Virus record (IMG/VR): IMGVR_UViG_3300030108_003091
Location: 1 to 64,000 of that record
Source: a virus
Reading direction: 5' to 3' (one strand)
Length of the DNA stretch: 64,000 bases
The position numbers and the translations under genes are program-made. Positions within the stretch are counted from its first letter, which is position 1. The number at the start of each line of letters is the position of its first letter. The notes beneath the pieces are model-generated. The model made no database searches and had not been told where the DNA came from. It saw nothing but the letters and a program-made list of their open reading frames with translations. This document shows positions 6,992 to 15,752 of this stretch, in pieces.

Positions 6992-9811
6992 ATGACAGAA
7001 TATCCCGTCCATGACTTCGACCCACGCTGTAAAGGCGCACGGTGTAACGAATGTCCACTTGGACCCAACGGGTTTCTCCGAGAAGATGAGTGGGCGCCAG
7101 TACCCGCAGAGATTCACGACGGCGCAGATGTTCTTGCTGTCGCAGAGTCACCGGGCACAGAAGAAACACGATTTGGTAGACCGTTGGTAGGTCGCAGCGG
7201 TAATGAATGGAACGCAGGCTTGGCTGCTGTATGCAAGCGCCGTCCTGACGTAGACCTAACCCACACATTTTTATGTCAGCCTCCCGGTCAACCGTCTGGT
7301 GCATTCACACGGATGACCAAGCGCATTGACCAAGAGAACAAAAGCAGAGTGAAAAAGGGCATGGACCCATGGGCATCGCCCATCGAATGTTGCCGACCCG
7401 CGCTGCTTAATCTCGTAGCCAAGTACAAGAACATCGTCACCTTGGGTAAGATTGCTACGTCCGCACTGACAGGTAGGACACAGAGCATCCATGCTACCCG
7501 TGGTGGTCCTATCGGTATCGACGACACATGGTATGTCACCGACAGAGATCCAGAACGAAAGATTATGCCGATGCTGCATCCATCGTTCATTGTGCGATCA
7601 CCGGGCTGGCGCAGCGTATTTCTATCTGACCTTGGTAAAGCGTTTCGATACTTTGAGGACCGCTTGAACTGGGAGGAACCAGAGATTCTATGGCGACCAA
7701 CACCGGAGCAACTGGAGAGTTGGTTGTCTCAGCCCGCACCGTTTTGGGCCTACGATGTTGAGACCGATGGTATCGAAGCTTTGGAGTGCGGTCTACGCAC
7801 TATTGCTATCGCTACACCTGACCTGGATTACAGAGGTAAGGCAGCACGCGGAACCTACTCACAAGTCAGTAAGGCTGTGGGTATTGGCCTGCTGTCTGTA
7901 GATGGTCGCACACGTTTCTATACGCATGATGATGAGAGGCGCATCAAAGACATTCTACGTCGCGCGTTTACAGATGGTCGTGTGTGGGTGGGACATAACG
8001 CTGGATACTACGATCGCATGGTCATCGAGAACCATTTAGGCGTTACTCCTGCACCGTTAGTAGACACGCTGTTCCACGCACGATTCAGAGCGCCGGACTT
8101 ACCCAAGAGTCTCAAAACAGTAGGCTCGATTCTTACCGACGTTGAACGTTGGGAGACTACAGAGAAGGGCACGAAGATCAGTACAGGATCAGAGGATGAT
8201 GACGAACTATTGCGGTACAACATCGTGGATACCGTAGTCAACGCACGCATCACTGTACCCCTTATTGATTCATCTACAGAGTCTGGTGCGTTCCGTACAA
8301 TCCGAAAAGACATTGTACCTACTGGATGGCATGACAGTCGTGCATGGAATCTGAATGAAGTAGACCACGCAACACAAGAAATGTGCGTCAACATGCACAA
8401 GAACGGTATTTGGGTTGACCAGAAACTACGAGCCAGCCTTGAAACAGAGTACCAACTGAGTGTGCGTAGTCGGTTCAAAAAGCTGCGTGAACTGATTACA
8501 CAGGTAGGTGGCAAAGACTTGAGCGAGTCTGCCGTCAACGCTGACGACAACGTCAATCCCGGCAGTGCTGCACAGATCAGAGACTTGCTCTACGGTAAGT
8601 GGGGTCTGAGTATTCCACCACAGATGGACGCCAAAGACTTTTATACTGAGTCAGGGTTACCCGGTACAGGTGATGCTGTGCTTCGCGGTCACTTGGCCAG
8701 CGGTAAACTGAATGAGTTGCAGACTGAGTTCATTCGTGAGTTGCGTCTGTATCGTAGAGAAAAGAATAAGATCCTCGGTACTACACTCATTCCATTGAAT
8801 CGACGGGACATTGATCTCAAGAAAGGCGTAGTCCATGAAGACGGTCGCGTGCGTTCGACATGGAACGCGCATGTGACCAGTGTGGGCAGGCTTAGTAGTT
8901 CTGGACCCAACTTACAAAACCAAGGCAGTCGAAAGGGGCAAGGCAGGCTCAAGGCTATCTTTGCTGCTGAACCAGGACGCATACTTATCGGTGCTGACTT
9001 GGACCAAGCACACCTAAGAATCACAGCTTGTTACTGGCAAATCCCACTATTGCTTGAGTGCTTCAGTGAAGGTAAAGACCCGCACAACACACTCGCATAC
9101 GCTACTTTCGGTAATAAGTTCAAGACAGCTTCTGGTTGGGGCTCCGATGGGTTTTCGTTGTACAACAAACCAGAAGGGGGTGAGGCCAAAGATATGCGGG
9201 ACGTGTGCAAGACATTACGGTACGCGTCTATCTATGGTGCTAACCCTGCTACAGCTTGGCAGGTAATCACCAGCACTGAAACAGGAGACGGTCGTCTGCC
9301 TTACGTCGGCATGACTTTGAGAGAAGTACGTATGATGCACGACGCTTGGATGAAATCAGAACCTGAGTGGGCCGAGTCATGGGACCGTATGATGCTCATG
9401 TACAAGCACCAGGGTTGGATGGAAGAGCCAGTCATGGGTAGGCGCAGCGGTCCTTTAGGTGATGGCAAGCTGAATGAAGTGGTGAACTTTCCTATCCTGG
9501 CTGCTGAGTCCAGCATCATGCGGCTGGCTGAGATCGCAGTACAAGACGCCTTTCCACATGAGTTTGCAGGCAAAGGTACAGGTATGATTCACCAATGCCA
9601 CGACTCTATTGCAGTAGAGATACCGCTGCCTGATGGCTTCGACCCATTGTGGAAACCTCCGCACCCCAAAGAACGTAAGAACAATCCACTACCGTCTGAG
9701 ATTGAGAAGGCTCGCCGCATACTTGAAGAATGTATGACGGTTAGTATTCCTGGTTGGGAGGTCGTAATGACCGCCGAAGGTGACGTGGGCAGAACACTGA
9801 AGGACATTTGA
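6992..9811 (+). CDS. Family A DNA polymerase with N-terminal uracil-DNA-glycosylase-like domain
   Basis: 939 residues with three parts. Residues 1 to about 230 resemble family 4 uracil-DNA glycosylases: C-x2-C-P-L (CNECPL), AESPGTEE with GRPLVGRSG, and LHPSFIVRSP. Next is a 3'-5' exonuclease: D255-V-E257 (YDVETDG), VGHNAGYYDR, and YNIVDTVVN. The polymerase domain follows with SVGRLSSSGPNLQNQ, motif A D669 in GADLDQAHLR, motif B K740 in KTLRYASIYG, and motif C H870-D871. It copies the phage genome and carries its own proofreading. A glycosylase-like module fused to a polymerase is known from SPO1-type phage polymerases; whether it removes or only senses uracil here is unknown. The cysteine set for an Fe-S cluster is partly visible (C13, C18, C21, and CC in IECCRPALL). 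Confidence 0.9.
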   Translation: MTEYPVHDFDPRCKGARCNECPLGPNGFLREDEWAPVPAEIHDGADVLAVAESPGTEETRFGRPLVGRSGNEWNAGLAAVCKRRPDVDLTHTFLCQPPGQPSGAFTRMTKRIDQENKSRVKKGMDPWASPIECCRPALLNLVAKYKNIVTLGKIATSALTGRTQSIHATRGGPIGIDDTWYVTDRDPERKIMPMLHPSFIVRSPGWRSVFLSDLGKAFRYFEDRLNWEEPEILWRPTPEQLESWLSQPAPFWAYDVETDGIEALECGLRTIAIATPDLDYRGKAARGTYSQVSKAVGIGLLSVDGRTRFYTHDDERRIKDILRRAFTDGRVWVGHNAGYYDRMVIENHLGVTPAPLVDTLFHARFRAPDLPKSLKTVGSILTDVERWETTEKGTKISTGSEDDDELLRYNIVDTVVNARITVPLIDSSTESGAFRTIRKDIVPTGWHDSRAWNLNEVDHATQEMCVNMHKNGIWVDQKLRASLETEYQLSVRSRFKKLRELITQVGGKDLSESAVNADDNVNPGSAAQIRDLLYGKWGLSIPPQMDAKDFYTESGLPGTGDAVLRGHLASGKLNELQTEFIRELRLYRREKNKILGTTLIPLNRRDIDLKKGVVHEDGRVRSTWNAHVTSVGRLSSSGPNLQNQGSRKGQGRLKAIFAAEPGRILIGADLDQAHLRITACYWQIPLLLECFSEGKDPHNTLAYATFGNKFKTASGWGSDGFSLYNKPEGGEAKDMRDVCKTLRYASIYGANPATAWQVITSTETGDGRLPYVGMTLREVRMMHDAWMKSEPEWAESWDRMMLMYKHQGWMEEPVMGRRSGPLGDGKLNEVVNFPILAAESSIMRLAEIAVQDAFPHEFAGKGTGMIHQCHDSIAVEIPLPDGFDPLWKPPHPKERKNNPLPSEIEKARRILEECMTVSIPGWEVVMTAEGDVGRTLKDI

Positions 9812-9812
9812 T

Positions 9813-10250
9813 ATGAGTACAGCAAACTGGTTCTTGGCGCACAAACGTATGGATGACGATGCGGACATCAATCATTGGTGCAACAAGCTAACTGAGTCAT
9901 TGTCACAAGATGGTTGGCCTGCTCTGGTTACGGCGGGCCGCGATGACTATGAAAGTCGCGCAAAGGCATTGGGTGGTTGGAAAGCATGGGGTCGTGATGT
10001 TCCAAGAGCACGAACATTCGACGGCGAAATGCTGTTCCACGGTATCGTTATACCTGCCAACGCATTAGACGAAGCACCCACTGTAGGCAAAGCTACGGCA
10101 CAACTTATTGAGGGATTTATCAACGCGCAGAAACACGCATACGTTTGGTGTCCCGATACAGATTCATTCAGGGCAATCATGTCTCTTAACGAAACCGACG
10201 AAGACGATTACCGTAACTGGGCAAAACTTGAGTTGAAAGAACAAACTTGA
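9813..10250 (+). CDS. Hypothetical protein, possible nucleotide-processing Rossmann-like fold
   Basis: 145 residues, beginning one base after the polymerase stop. The sequence opens WFLAHKRMDDDADINHW, then TAGRDDYESRAKALGGWKAW, and later FHGIVIPAN and PTVGKATAQLIEGFINAQKHAYVWCPD. The last part, a helix after a Gly-Lys-Ala turn and then a hydrophobic strand, recalls nucleoside deoxyribosyltransferase or TIR/SLOG-like folds in which a bound nucleotide is held at the strand ends. This is a weak resemblance, not an assignment. Position after the polymerase suggests a link to DNA or nucleotide metabolism. Confidence 0.45.
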   Translation: MSTANWFLAHKRMDDDADINHWCNKLTESLSQDGWPALVTAGRDDYESRAKALGGWKAWGRDVPRARTFDGEMLFHGIVIPANALDEAPTVGKATAQLIEGFINAQKHAYVWCPDTDSFRAIMSLNETDEDDYRNWAKLELKEQT

Positions 10251-10275
10251 CAACGTGGTAAGACGTTGGTAGTTT
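10247..10275 (+). promoter_or_regulatory. Promoter upstream of the Rad50-like gene
   Basis: TTGACA (10247-10252), 17-base spacer, TAGTTT (10270-10275). The -35 box overlaps the last codons of the previous gene. The spacer carries TGGTA three bases after TTGACA, a feature shared with several other promoters in this window. Confidence 0.65.
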
Positions 10276-10312
10276 ACTATGCCAACGTGACAAGAAACTA
10301 AATGGAGCAATC

Positions 10313-12292
10313 ATGGCAGCAAAAAACAAAAGCCTTCCGTATGTGAAGCGCGTAACAAGTAATATAAAGAGTCCTGACGGTAATGAATGGTCTGTTGACT
10401 TGGGCCAGAAGACACTTATTTTGGGTAGCAACACAAGTCGCAAGAGCGCCATCTTGCAGGCAGTCGAACTGGCTGTATCAGGTGCGGCTGATGACATTGT
10501 GGGTCGTTACGGAGTACGTGATCCTAGCCTACTGTTAACGCTGGCGCCTATGGTTAACGTCGGTGAAGATAAACTGCATAGTTCTGCCAGCTTCTCTGAC
10601 GAGTCAATGGACGAAGCAACATTCTCAGTCGAGCGTAGCGGTAGCAGAGTTAAGAAACCATTTCACAGTACACCGTTTGATGCCAGCAAAGTAATGCCGA
10701 GTCGATTGGTCCGATTGGCTTTGTCAGGTGGTGAAAAGACCGCACGAAAGTCATTCCTTGAGTGGACTGCTGACGGCGTCAGTGACGAAGACGTATTGGC
10801 CCGTATCTCTACAAACCTGCATGCGAAGTACAAAGATATTTCAGACAAGTTGAGTAAGGGTGGAGACAACGGCACAACCATGAACGCTGTGGAGAAGTTG
10901 TTGGCGACCATTGAGTACGCTGGCAAACAGCAAAGGGATTCTGCAAAACAACTGAAAGGTGCTGAAGCTGCGCTTGAATCTGTGGGCGACGAACTACCTG
11001 CGTGTCCGACCAAAGAGGACTTAGCAAAAGCAGAGAGTCTTTGTGCTGAAGCGCAATCTGTTTTCGACGAAGCAGTAAAGGCGCACAGTCTGCCTACCAA
11101 CAAAGAGATTGAGGTTCAGTTCAACACCGCGAATGTTGCTGCTCAACAACTCAAAGAAAAAATGAACGGTATTAACAAAGAGTATGCAGTGCTTATGGAT
11201 AACGCACGCATCGCTGAAATCTCTGGCCGTTTGTTTGAGTGGTCCGTTAAAAATGAAAAAGAGAACTGCCCTGCGTGCAACGCGAATCATGGCTTGGAAC
11301 ATAACCGCGTTTTGTTTGATCACTGGCAGAATGTTTGGGCAAGCGAAACACAGGCGGTGCAACAACAAGCTGACGAGTTGAAGGCCAGGTTTGATGAGGT
11401 ATCAGAGATACTGAGTCAACGAGCAGTCGAACTCAATCAGATTGCATCACTTCGAGGCAGAGGTAGAGACGACGAACCAGGCAACGAAGTGATCAGCTTG
11501 GAAGAGGCAAAGCAACAGCTTGAGCGTTGCCAGCAAAACATCGTAAAGCTATCGTCCGATCAAAACAGGTGGAACGATCTATCTCGAATGCAAGACACAG
11601 TACGCGCTATGTCTTTGCAGATTGACACATACAAGGTACTCAAGTCTGAGTGCGAGAAAGCTGTAGGTGAGTTGCTTGCACACCAAGCGCCTTTGTTCTC
11701 TGACCTTGTCACAACGTACCTACCTGACGGTTGGATCTTTGGTATCGACCTGAAGGATGGTAGTCGTGAAGTGTTTCGCATGGGACTACGTCGAGGCGAT
11801 AAACTTCATTCAGCATTATCAGGTGCGGAGTCTATTGCAGTAGTATCTGCGATTGCCATGGCTTCGATTGACACAAACAAGTCGCCCCGCATCATCATCC
11901 CCGCTGATCGTGCCTGGGATAGCAACACGCTACGCAACGTCATGGACAGCTTTGCTGACTTCCCCGGTCAAGTCATTATCGCGACTACGACGAAGCACGC
12001 ACGCAAGAAACCTCGCGGCTGGACTATCATCAACGCAGACGATTTGTTTGGTTCAGCAGAGGTAACTGAGTTGGAGGTAAAGGAAGAAACACCGTCAACC
12101 GAGTCTGGAGTTTCAGTTCGGTCGGCTCAAATACTTGAAGGTATGGGATTCGAAACCACGCAAGTTCAACGCATGACCTCTGAGACTGCCGCTGATATAA
12201 TCAGACAAGGATTAAAGGCTAATCAGGTGACAGTCACCAAAGGAGGTAAGTATCGAGTGATTAAGAAGGACAATGTCCTTCCAATGAACTAA
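10313..12292 (+). CDS. Rad50/SbcC-like SMC-family ATPase with zinc-hook motif
   Basis: 659 residues with the split-ATPase layout of Rad50/SbcC: an N-terminal P-loop GSNTSRKS (residues 38-45), a long charged coiled coil broken by C319-P-A-C322 (the CxxC zinc hook), a second coil, an ABC signature LSGAE (502-506) and a Walker B-like strand IIIPADRAW (D532). The P-loop reads G-x-x-x-S-R-K-S, with Ser-Arg in place of the usual x-G, and Walker B lacks the catalytic Glu next to the Asp, so turnover may be unusual. About 70 extra residues follow the ATPase core. GGAG lies 7 bases before the ATG. Rad50-type proteins tether and process DNA ends; an Mre11-like nuclease is not evident nearby, though the Cas4-like enzyme could serve. 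Confidence 0.75.
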   Translation: MAAKNKSLPYVKRVTSNIKSPDGNEWSVDLGQKTLILGSNTSRKSAILQAVELAVSGAADDIVGRYGVRDPSLLLTLAPMVNVGEDKLHSSASFSDESMDEATFSVERSGSRVKKPFHSTPFDASKVMPSRLVRLALSGGEKTARKSFLEWTADGVSDEDVLARISTNLHAKYKDISDKLSKGGDNGTTMNAVEKLLATIEYAGKQQRDSAKQLKGAEAALESVGDELPACPTKEDLAKAESLCAEAQSVFDEAVKAHSLPTNKEIEVQFNTANVAAQQLKEKMNGINKEYAVLMDNARIAEISGRLFEWSVKNEKENCPACNANHGLEHNRVLFDHWQNVWASETQAVQQQADELKARFDEVSEILSQRAVELNQIASLRGRGRDDEPGNEVISLEEAKQQLERCQQNIVKLSSDQNRWNDLSRMQDTVRAMSLQIDTYKVLKSECEKAVGELLAHQAPLFSDLVTTYLPDGWIFGIDLKDGSREVFRMGLRRGDKLHSALSGAESIAVVSAIAMASIDTNKSPRIIIPADRAWDSNTLRNVMDSFADFPGQVIIATTTKHARKKPRGWTIINADDLFGSAEVTELEVKEETPSTESGVSVRSAQILEGMGFETTQVQRMTSETAADIIRQGLKANQVTVTKGGKYRVIKKDNVLPMN

Positions 12293-12301
12293 AGCAGGGA
12301 G

Positions 12302-12329
12302 CCCGGTTGCACTGGGGAGTGCGACCGGG
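12302..12329. terminator. Bidirectional terminator hairpin between convergent genes
   Basis: CCCGGTTGCAC (12302-12312) pairs with GTGCGACCGGG (12319-12329), 11 pairs including one G-T, with a 6-base loop; TTCATCTTTG follows. It lies between the Rad50-like gene and the oppositely oriented 12331-12765 gene. Confidence 0.7.
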
Positions 12330-12330
12330 T

Positions 12331-12765
12331 TCATCTTTGTGTGTATCCATTGTAGTAAACGGATTCATCACTCGCGTAGTCACTCTCTTTGTTTGGATGC
12401 TCTTTCACATAAGACAAAGCGTATCCATAGATCATGACTACATTTGCTGCACTTGCTACCGCCTTCACGTCCAGGTTGCCTGAGATATGAATACCGTCGA
12501 CTACTTTCAGGAAGCTGCCAGCAGCGATTGAAATGACGATCAGGTTGTCTGGACTGGTAGTGCCGCCCCACTGTAATGTGAGTGTTCGAGCACTACTGTC
12601 CGAGTTGTAAGCCCACAAATGTAGTTCATCAAACAACGACTGATTGAACGAAGCATCATGCGTATGAATCTCCACACCAGTACTTGTGCTGTTGACTTTG
12701 ATACTTGCGCCACTGTCTGAACCCGTCAGTGTTTGACGAACCATCTTTGTTTCTGGATACGACAT
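12331..12765 (-). CDS. Beta-rich hypothetical protein, possible virion decoration protein
   Basis: 144 residues, poor in charged helix and rich in Ser/Thr and beta-forming runs (TGSDSGASIKVNSTSTGVEIHTH; ARTLTLQWGGTT; LIVISIAAGSFLKVVDGIHISG; NVVMIYGYAL). This composition is like small phage capsid-decoration or tail proteins. It lies on the opposite strand inside the replication block, five bases downstream of the H1-like gene, and the pair is bounded by a terminator and its own promoter, so it looks like an inserted two-gene unit. Function is not established. Confidence 0.55.
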   Translation of the reverse strand: MSYPETKMVRQTLTGSDSGASIKVNSTSTGVEIHTHDASFNQSLFDELHLWAYNSDSSARTLTLQWGGTTSPDNLIVISIAAGSFLKVVDGIHISGNLDVKAVASAANVVMIYGYALSYVKEHPNKESDYASDESVYYNGYTQR

Positions 12766-12770
12766 ATCAA

Positions 12771-13133
12771 CTACTCAGCGAGTCTAATACTTACGCACCG
12801 AATGTCACCATCGAGTGTGTGGAAGATGATTGGTGGCAATCCTCTACGAGATCCACGCATGCGAACATCTAAATCAAACGTACGACGCTTAATCAGCCTC
12901 ACTGCTTCGTCGAGTTGTTCTTTCGTAGCGAACCTAAACGTCATGGGCTTTGAAGTTCTAATGACATTCAAGTCAAAAGATGGTGCTTTGGCCGGTGCTT
13001 TTTTCGCTGGCGCTTTCTTGGGTGCAGCCTTTTTAGGTGCAGCTTTCTTCGGTGCAGCTTTCTTTGCGGGCGCCTTTTTCTTGGCTACGGCTTTTTTCGC
13101 TGCGGGCTTCTTTGCTTTCTTTGTCTCTGCCAT
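12771..13133 (-). CDS. Histone-H1-like Lys/Ala/Pro-rich protein
   Basis: 120 residues. The first half is a basic repeat region built of PAKK, APKK and KKA units (for example AAPKKAAPKKAAPKKAP), very like the tail of eukaryotic H1 and bacterial Hc1/AlgP-type proteins, expected to bind DNA without sequence preference. The second half (about 60 residues: MTFRFATKEQLDEAVRLIKRR...IIFHTLDGDIRCVSIRL) is a small mixed alpha-beta domain. The ATG at 13133 is chosen for its GGAGG site; a start seven codons earlier lacks one. A phage-coded nucleoid-type protein could compact phage DNA or alter host chromatin; both are inferences. Confidence 0.7.
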   Translation of the reverse strand: MAETKKAKKPAAKKAVAKKKAPAKKAAPKKAAPKKAAPKKAPAKKAPAKAPSFDLNVIRTSKPMTFRFATKEQLDEAVRLIKRRTFDLDVRMRGSRRGLPPIIFHTLDGDIRCVSIRLAE

Positions 13134-13174
13134 GTTGCCTCCAAAACGTTTCAATCAAATGACGAGTCTGAGAT

Positions 13175-13203
13175 AGTATAACCTGTGCGAAACTCAATAC
13201 GAA
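13175..13203 (-). promoter_or_regulatory. Promoter of the H1-like gene pair
   Basis: On the minus strand TATACT (13175-13180) is a near-consensus -10; the -35 at 17 bases is weak (TTCGTA, 13198-13203). The GGAGG-preceded start at 13133 lies about 35 bases beyond the expected start site. Confidence 0.4.
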
Positions 13204-13212
13204 TATACCTCC

Positions 13213-13241
13213 TTGACACAACTACACTCGACCCGATACAG
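13213..13241 (+). promoter_or_regulatory. Promoter upstream of the DUF927 gene
   Basis: TTGACA (13213-13218), 17-base spacer, ATACAG (13236-13241). It would give an mRNA leader of roughly 130 bases before the ATG at 13378. A second TTGACA at 13347 has no matching -10. Confidence 0.55.
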
Positions 13242-13308
13242 TTGGAGTGCCTGCCGGTAGCGCAACCGGGCCTTGGAAACAAGGGAGTGGGCTCAGGGAA
13301 CACTTCGT

Positions 13309-13335
13309 CGTCCGTGTTTACACGGGCGGCGTTTT
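13309..13335 (+). terminator. Leader hairpin with T-run, possible attenuator
   Basis: CGTCCGTG (13309-13316) pairs with CACGGGCG (13321-13328), including one T-G pair, followed by GCGTTTT. It stands inside the leader of the DUF927 gene, 40 bases upstream of the start codon, so it may terminate read-through or control entry into the gene. Confidence 0.45.
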
Positions 13336-13377
13336 ACTCTCCCTACTTGACACCCTGAATACTAAGGACCTGAACGG

Positions 13378-15465
13378 ATGACCACTGCTGATGTAGAGCA
13401 CACTGACACTGAACCAAACGCTTTCCAACTTCTACAGAGAGCGATTGACGCTGCAAAAAAGAAAGACCCTGACGAGAAAACAGACGCTTGGGCTGACATA
13501 CACAAACCCGAATCCATGTCTGCCCTTGCAGATGGTTGGCGGTTCAATACAGACACCGTATCTGGATTGCTTTCGGTACTCGAATCTATACCTGGACAGG
13601 TGAGCAGAGCACGTAGCTTACGCAAAGCAGTACAGCGTTTAGCGGAGCAGCAAGCAAGGCGTGACGCAGAATCTGTAACTCCCGTTGACAATACACCTTC
13701 ACGTAGCTTGGCAGACGTGTTGGATGGTGGAGCGCCGCCACCATCGGTCGTTCCGCACTCGACACTCCAAGACTTGCAGGTGCCCCGTGGCTACTCCATT
13801 TCTCCTGCCGGCGTGTCGAAGATGGGTATCAATCTCGATGGCACCGTAGATAACGTGAGGATTGCTTCTGCTCCCATCTTTATCGTGGGCCGCACCGAAG
13901 ACGTACACAGTGGAGAAGCGAAGCGACAGGTGGTGTGGCGGGGTCCGAGTGGTTGGTGCAGTCGTACTCTTGACCGACGCACCATTATGGACACCGGAAG
14001 AATCGTACAACTTTCCAGTATTGAAGCACCGATTAACTCTACTATTGCGGCGCAAATCGTGACTTACCTTGCTGACTTTGAAGCTGAGAACCAACACCGG
14101 TTCCCTTCAATCAAGTCTGCGAACCGTATGGGCTGGTTACCGAATGGTGGTTTCCTGCTTTCAGACGGGTACTATGCAACCAGCGAGGCAGAAAAAGAGA
14201 AGGCAGACTACGCGCTCACTGCACCCACCGGATTCGAGAGACTGTCTGGTGGATGGCAACCCAAGGGTGAGCACGCAACTTGGCTTACTGGTGTGGAGTT
14301 AGTAACCGACAGCCCCCTAATGATGATCGCACTGTACGCTTCGGCGGCTGCACCATTACTCAAGATTCTACGTATCTCTGGTTTCGTCGTGGACTTCAGT
14401 GGTGAGACAAGTGGTGGTAAGACTACGGCGCTCAAGTTTGCTGCATCCGTATGGGGTCGACCTGCTGAGTCTTACCCAACTGCTATGTACTCATGGGATT
14501 CAACAAAGGTATGGATTGAACGTACCTGCGGTTTCCTCAACAACCTACCAGTCATCCTCGACGAAACCAAGCGCGCTAAGAGCCCGAGCATTGTCCGTGA
14601 TGTCATCTATGATTTCTGTCAGGGTCAAGGTCGTGGTCGTGGTTCTGTAGATGGTACACGCGCCACTGATAGCTGGCAGTCTGTTATGATTAGTAGTGGT
14701 GAAGGTTCTGCTACATCATTCAGTGAAGACGCAGGAACCCGCGCCCGTGTGATCTCACTCAAGGGCAAACCGCTTGGAAACAATCCTCGACATGGAGGAC
14801 AAACCAGTGAAGAACTACAGGCGATCCTCGCGGAGAACTACGGTCACCTTGGTCGCGCAATCGTTCGTTACTTGGTTGGCAACCACAAGCACCACGATGC
14901 GATTCGTGCCGTGTTCAATGACGCCAGGAACCGTTACGCAAGCATGGCTACGACTGCGGTTACTCGGAGAATGTCATCGCATATCGCAGCGCTTGAAGTA
15001 TCGGCGGCGATCATTCACCAACTGGGTGTACCCCAAGCAGAATGCGACCCCTTCGGTTATCTTGTTGACGCGGCCATCCAAGCAGGCGTGGAAGCAGACA
15101 GACCACTGGTCGCGCTCCAAGACACACTGACATGGTGCGCCACACACAAGGCGCGCTTTTGGGGCCGCAACGACAAACTGAGCAACGGCGCCGCCCTCAT
15201 TCCCCCTGCCGGATGGTTGGGTGCATGGGCAAGCGAACCGAGTTGGGAATACATCGCCATAAGTTCTGTGGAGTTACGCAAGTTCTTGGCGTCGGTAGGT
15301 CACCATCCAGGCGAGGTACTGGAGCGTTGGGATGAGCGTGGTTGGCTTATGCGATTGGAGAACAGTACCAGTCGCACACGACCCGTAAGGTTGGGTGGTG
15401 TACAAGCACGATGCTACTGCATCCGTAGGCACGCAGCGAACATCGCTTTGGGGGAAGCTGATTAG
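13378..15465 (+). CDS. DUF927-family ATPase (replicative helicase/primase-like)
   Basis: 695 residues. A helical N-terminal region of about 100 residues is followed by a DUF927-type body: GWLPNGGFLLSDGY, GFERLSGGWQPKGEH, Walker A GETSGGKTT (residues 342-350), and Walker B VILDE (D395-E396), then KSPSIVRDVIYDFCQGQGRGR and SVMISSGEGSA, all typical of this family of phage and plasmid ATPases thought to act in DNA replication. The C-terminal part (AWASEPSWEYIAISSVELRKFLASVG...) looks like a winged-helix-type DNA-contact domain. An AAGGAC site precedes the ATG. Its stop codon overlaps the stop of the minus-strand gene by four bases. Confidence 0.8.
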   Translation: MTTADVEHTDTEPNAFQLLQRAIDAAKKKDPDEKTDAWADIHKPESMSALADGWRFNTDTVSGLLSVLESIPGQVSRARSLRKAVQRLAEQQARRDAESVTPVDNTPSRSLADVLDGGAPPPSVVPHSTLQDLQVPRGYSISPAGVSKMGINLDGTVDNVRIASAPIFIVGRTEDVHSGEAKRQVVWRGPSGWCSRTLDRRTIMDTGRIVQLSSIEAPINSTIAAQIVTYLADFEAENQHRFPSIKSANRMGWLPNGGFLLSDGYYATSEAEKEKADYALTAPTGFERLSGGWQPKGEHATWLTGVELVTDSPLMMIALYASAAAPLLKILRISGFVVDFSGETSGGKTTALKFAASVWGRPAESYPTAMYSWDSTKVWIERTCGFLNNLPVILDETKRAKSPSIVRDVIYDFCQGQGRGRGSVDGTRATDSWQSVMISSGEGSATSFSEDAGTRARVISLKGKPLGNNPRHGGQTSEELQAILAENYGHLGRAIVRYLVGNHKHHDAIRAVFNDARNRYASMATTAVTRRMSSHIAALEVSAAIIHQLGVPQAECDPFGYLVDAAIQAGVEADRPLVALQDTLTWCATHKARFWGRNDKLSNGAALIPPAGWLGAWASEPSWEYIAISSVELRKFLASVGHHPGEVLERWDERGWLMRLENSTSRTRPVRLGGVQARCYCIRRHAANIALGEAD

Positions 15466-15752
15466 GCTTCGATGGTTGGTGTCTTCATGTTTGTGTAGTC
15501 ACCAAGAACCATGGTAGCCCATACCCAACACATCAACTCATCTAATGAACTCACAGGATCATCGGCTGTAAGTCGGCATACTTCCCGGTTGTCGATGGTT
15601 AGTTTGGCTGTTGCCAGATCAGCAGTCTCATACACAACGCTGATCTTTGCCTCTGTGTCCAGCCAGTTCGATAGTTTCTTTTCGTACTCGACTGCATCAC
15701 GGCAGGCTTGAAACAAACAAAGCATTCTATCCAGTGGTTCTGCTGATTCCAT
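15462..15752 (-). CDS. Small acidic hypothetical protein
   Basis: 96 residues from the ATG at 15752 (MESAEPLDRMLCLFQACRD...). The reading frame is open to 15878, but a near-perfect promoter lies at 15799-15827, so an upstream start would not be transcribed; AGGAG precedes the chosen ATG by 11 bases. The protein is mostly helical and ends in a hydrophobic stretch (SSLDELMCWVWATMVLGDY). It converges tail to tail with the DUF927 gene. No family is recognised. Confidence 0.6.
   Translation of the reverse strand: MESAEPLDRMLCLFQACRDAVEYEKKLSNWLDTEAKISVVYETADLATAKLTIDNREVCRLTADDPVSSLDELMCWVWATMVLGDYTNMKTPTIEA

Noticed and set aside
9054-9266. ORFs inside the polymerase gene (and similar ORFs in other large genes)
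   Set aside because: Out-of-frame readings of strong coding sequence with no separate ribosome site or family.
13347-13377. Second promoter before the DUF927 gene
   Set aside because: TTGACA is present but the -10 position holds CTGAAC and the ribosome site, so transcription would start inside the gene.
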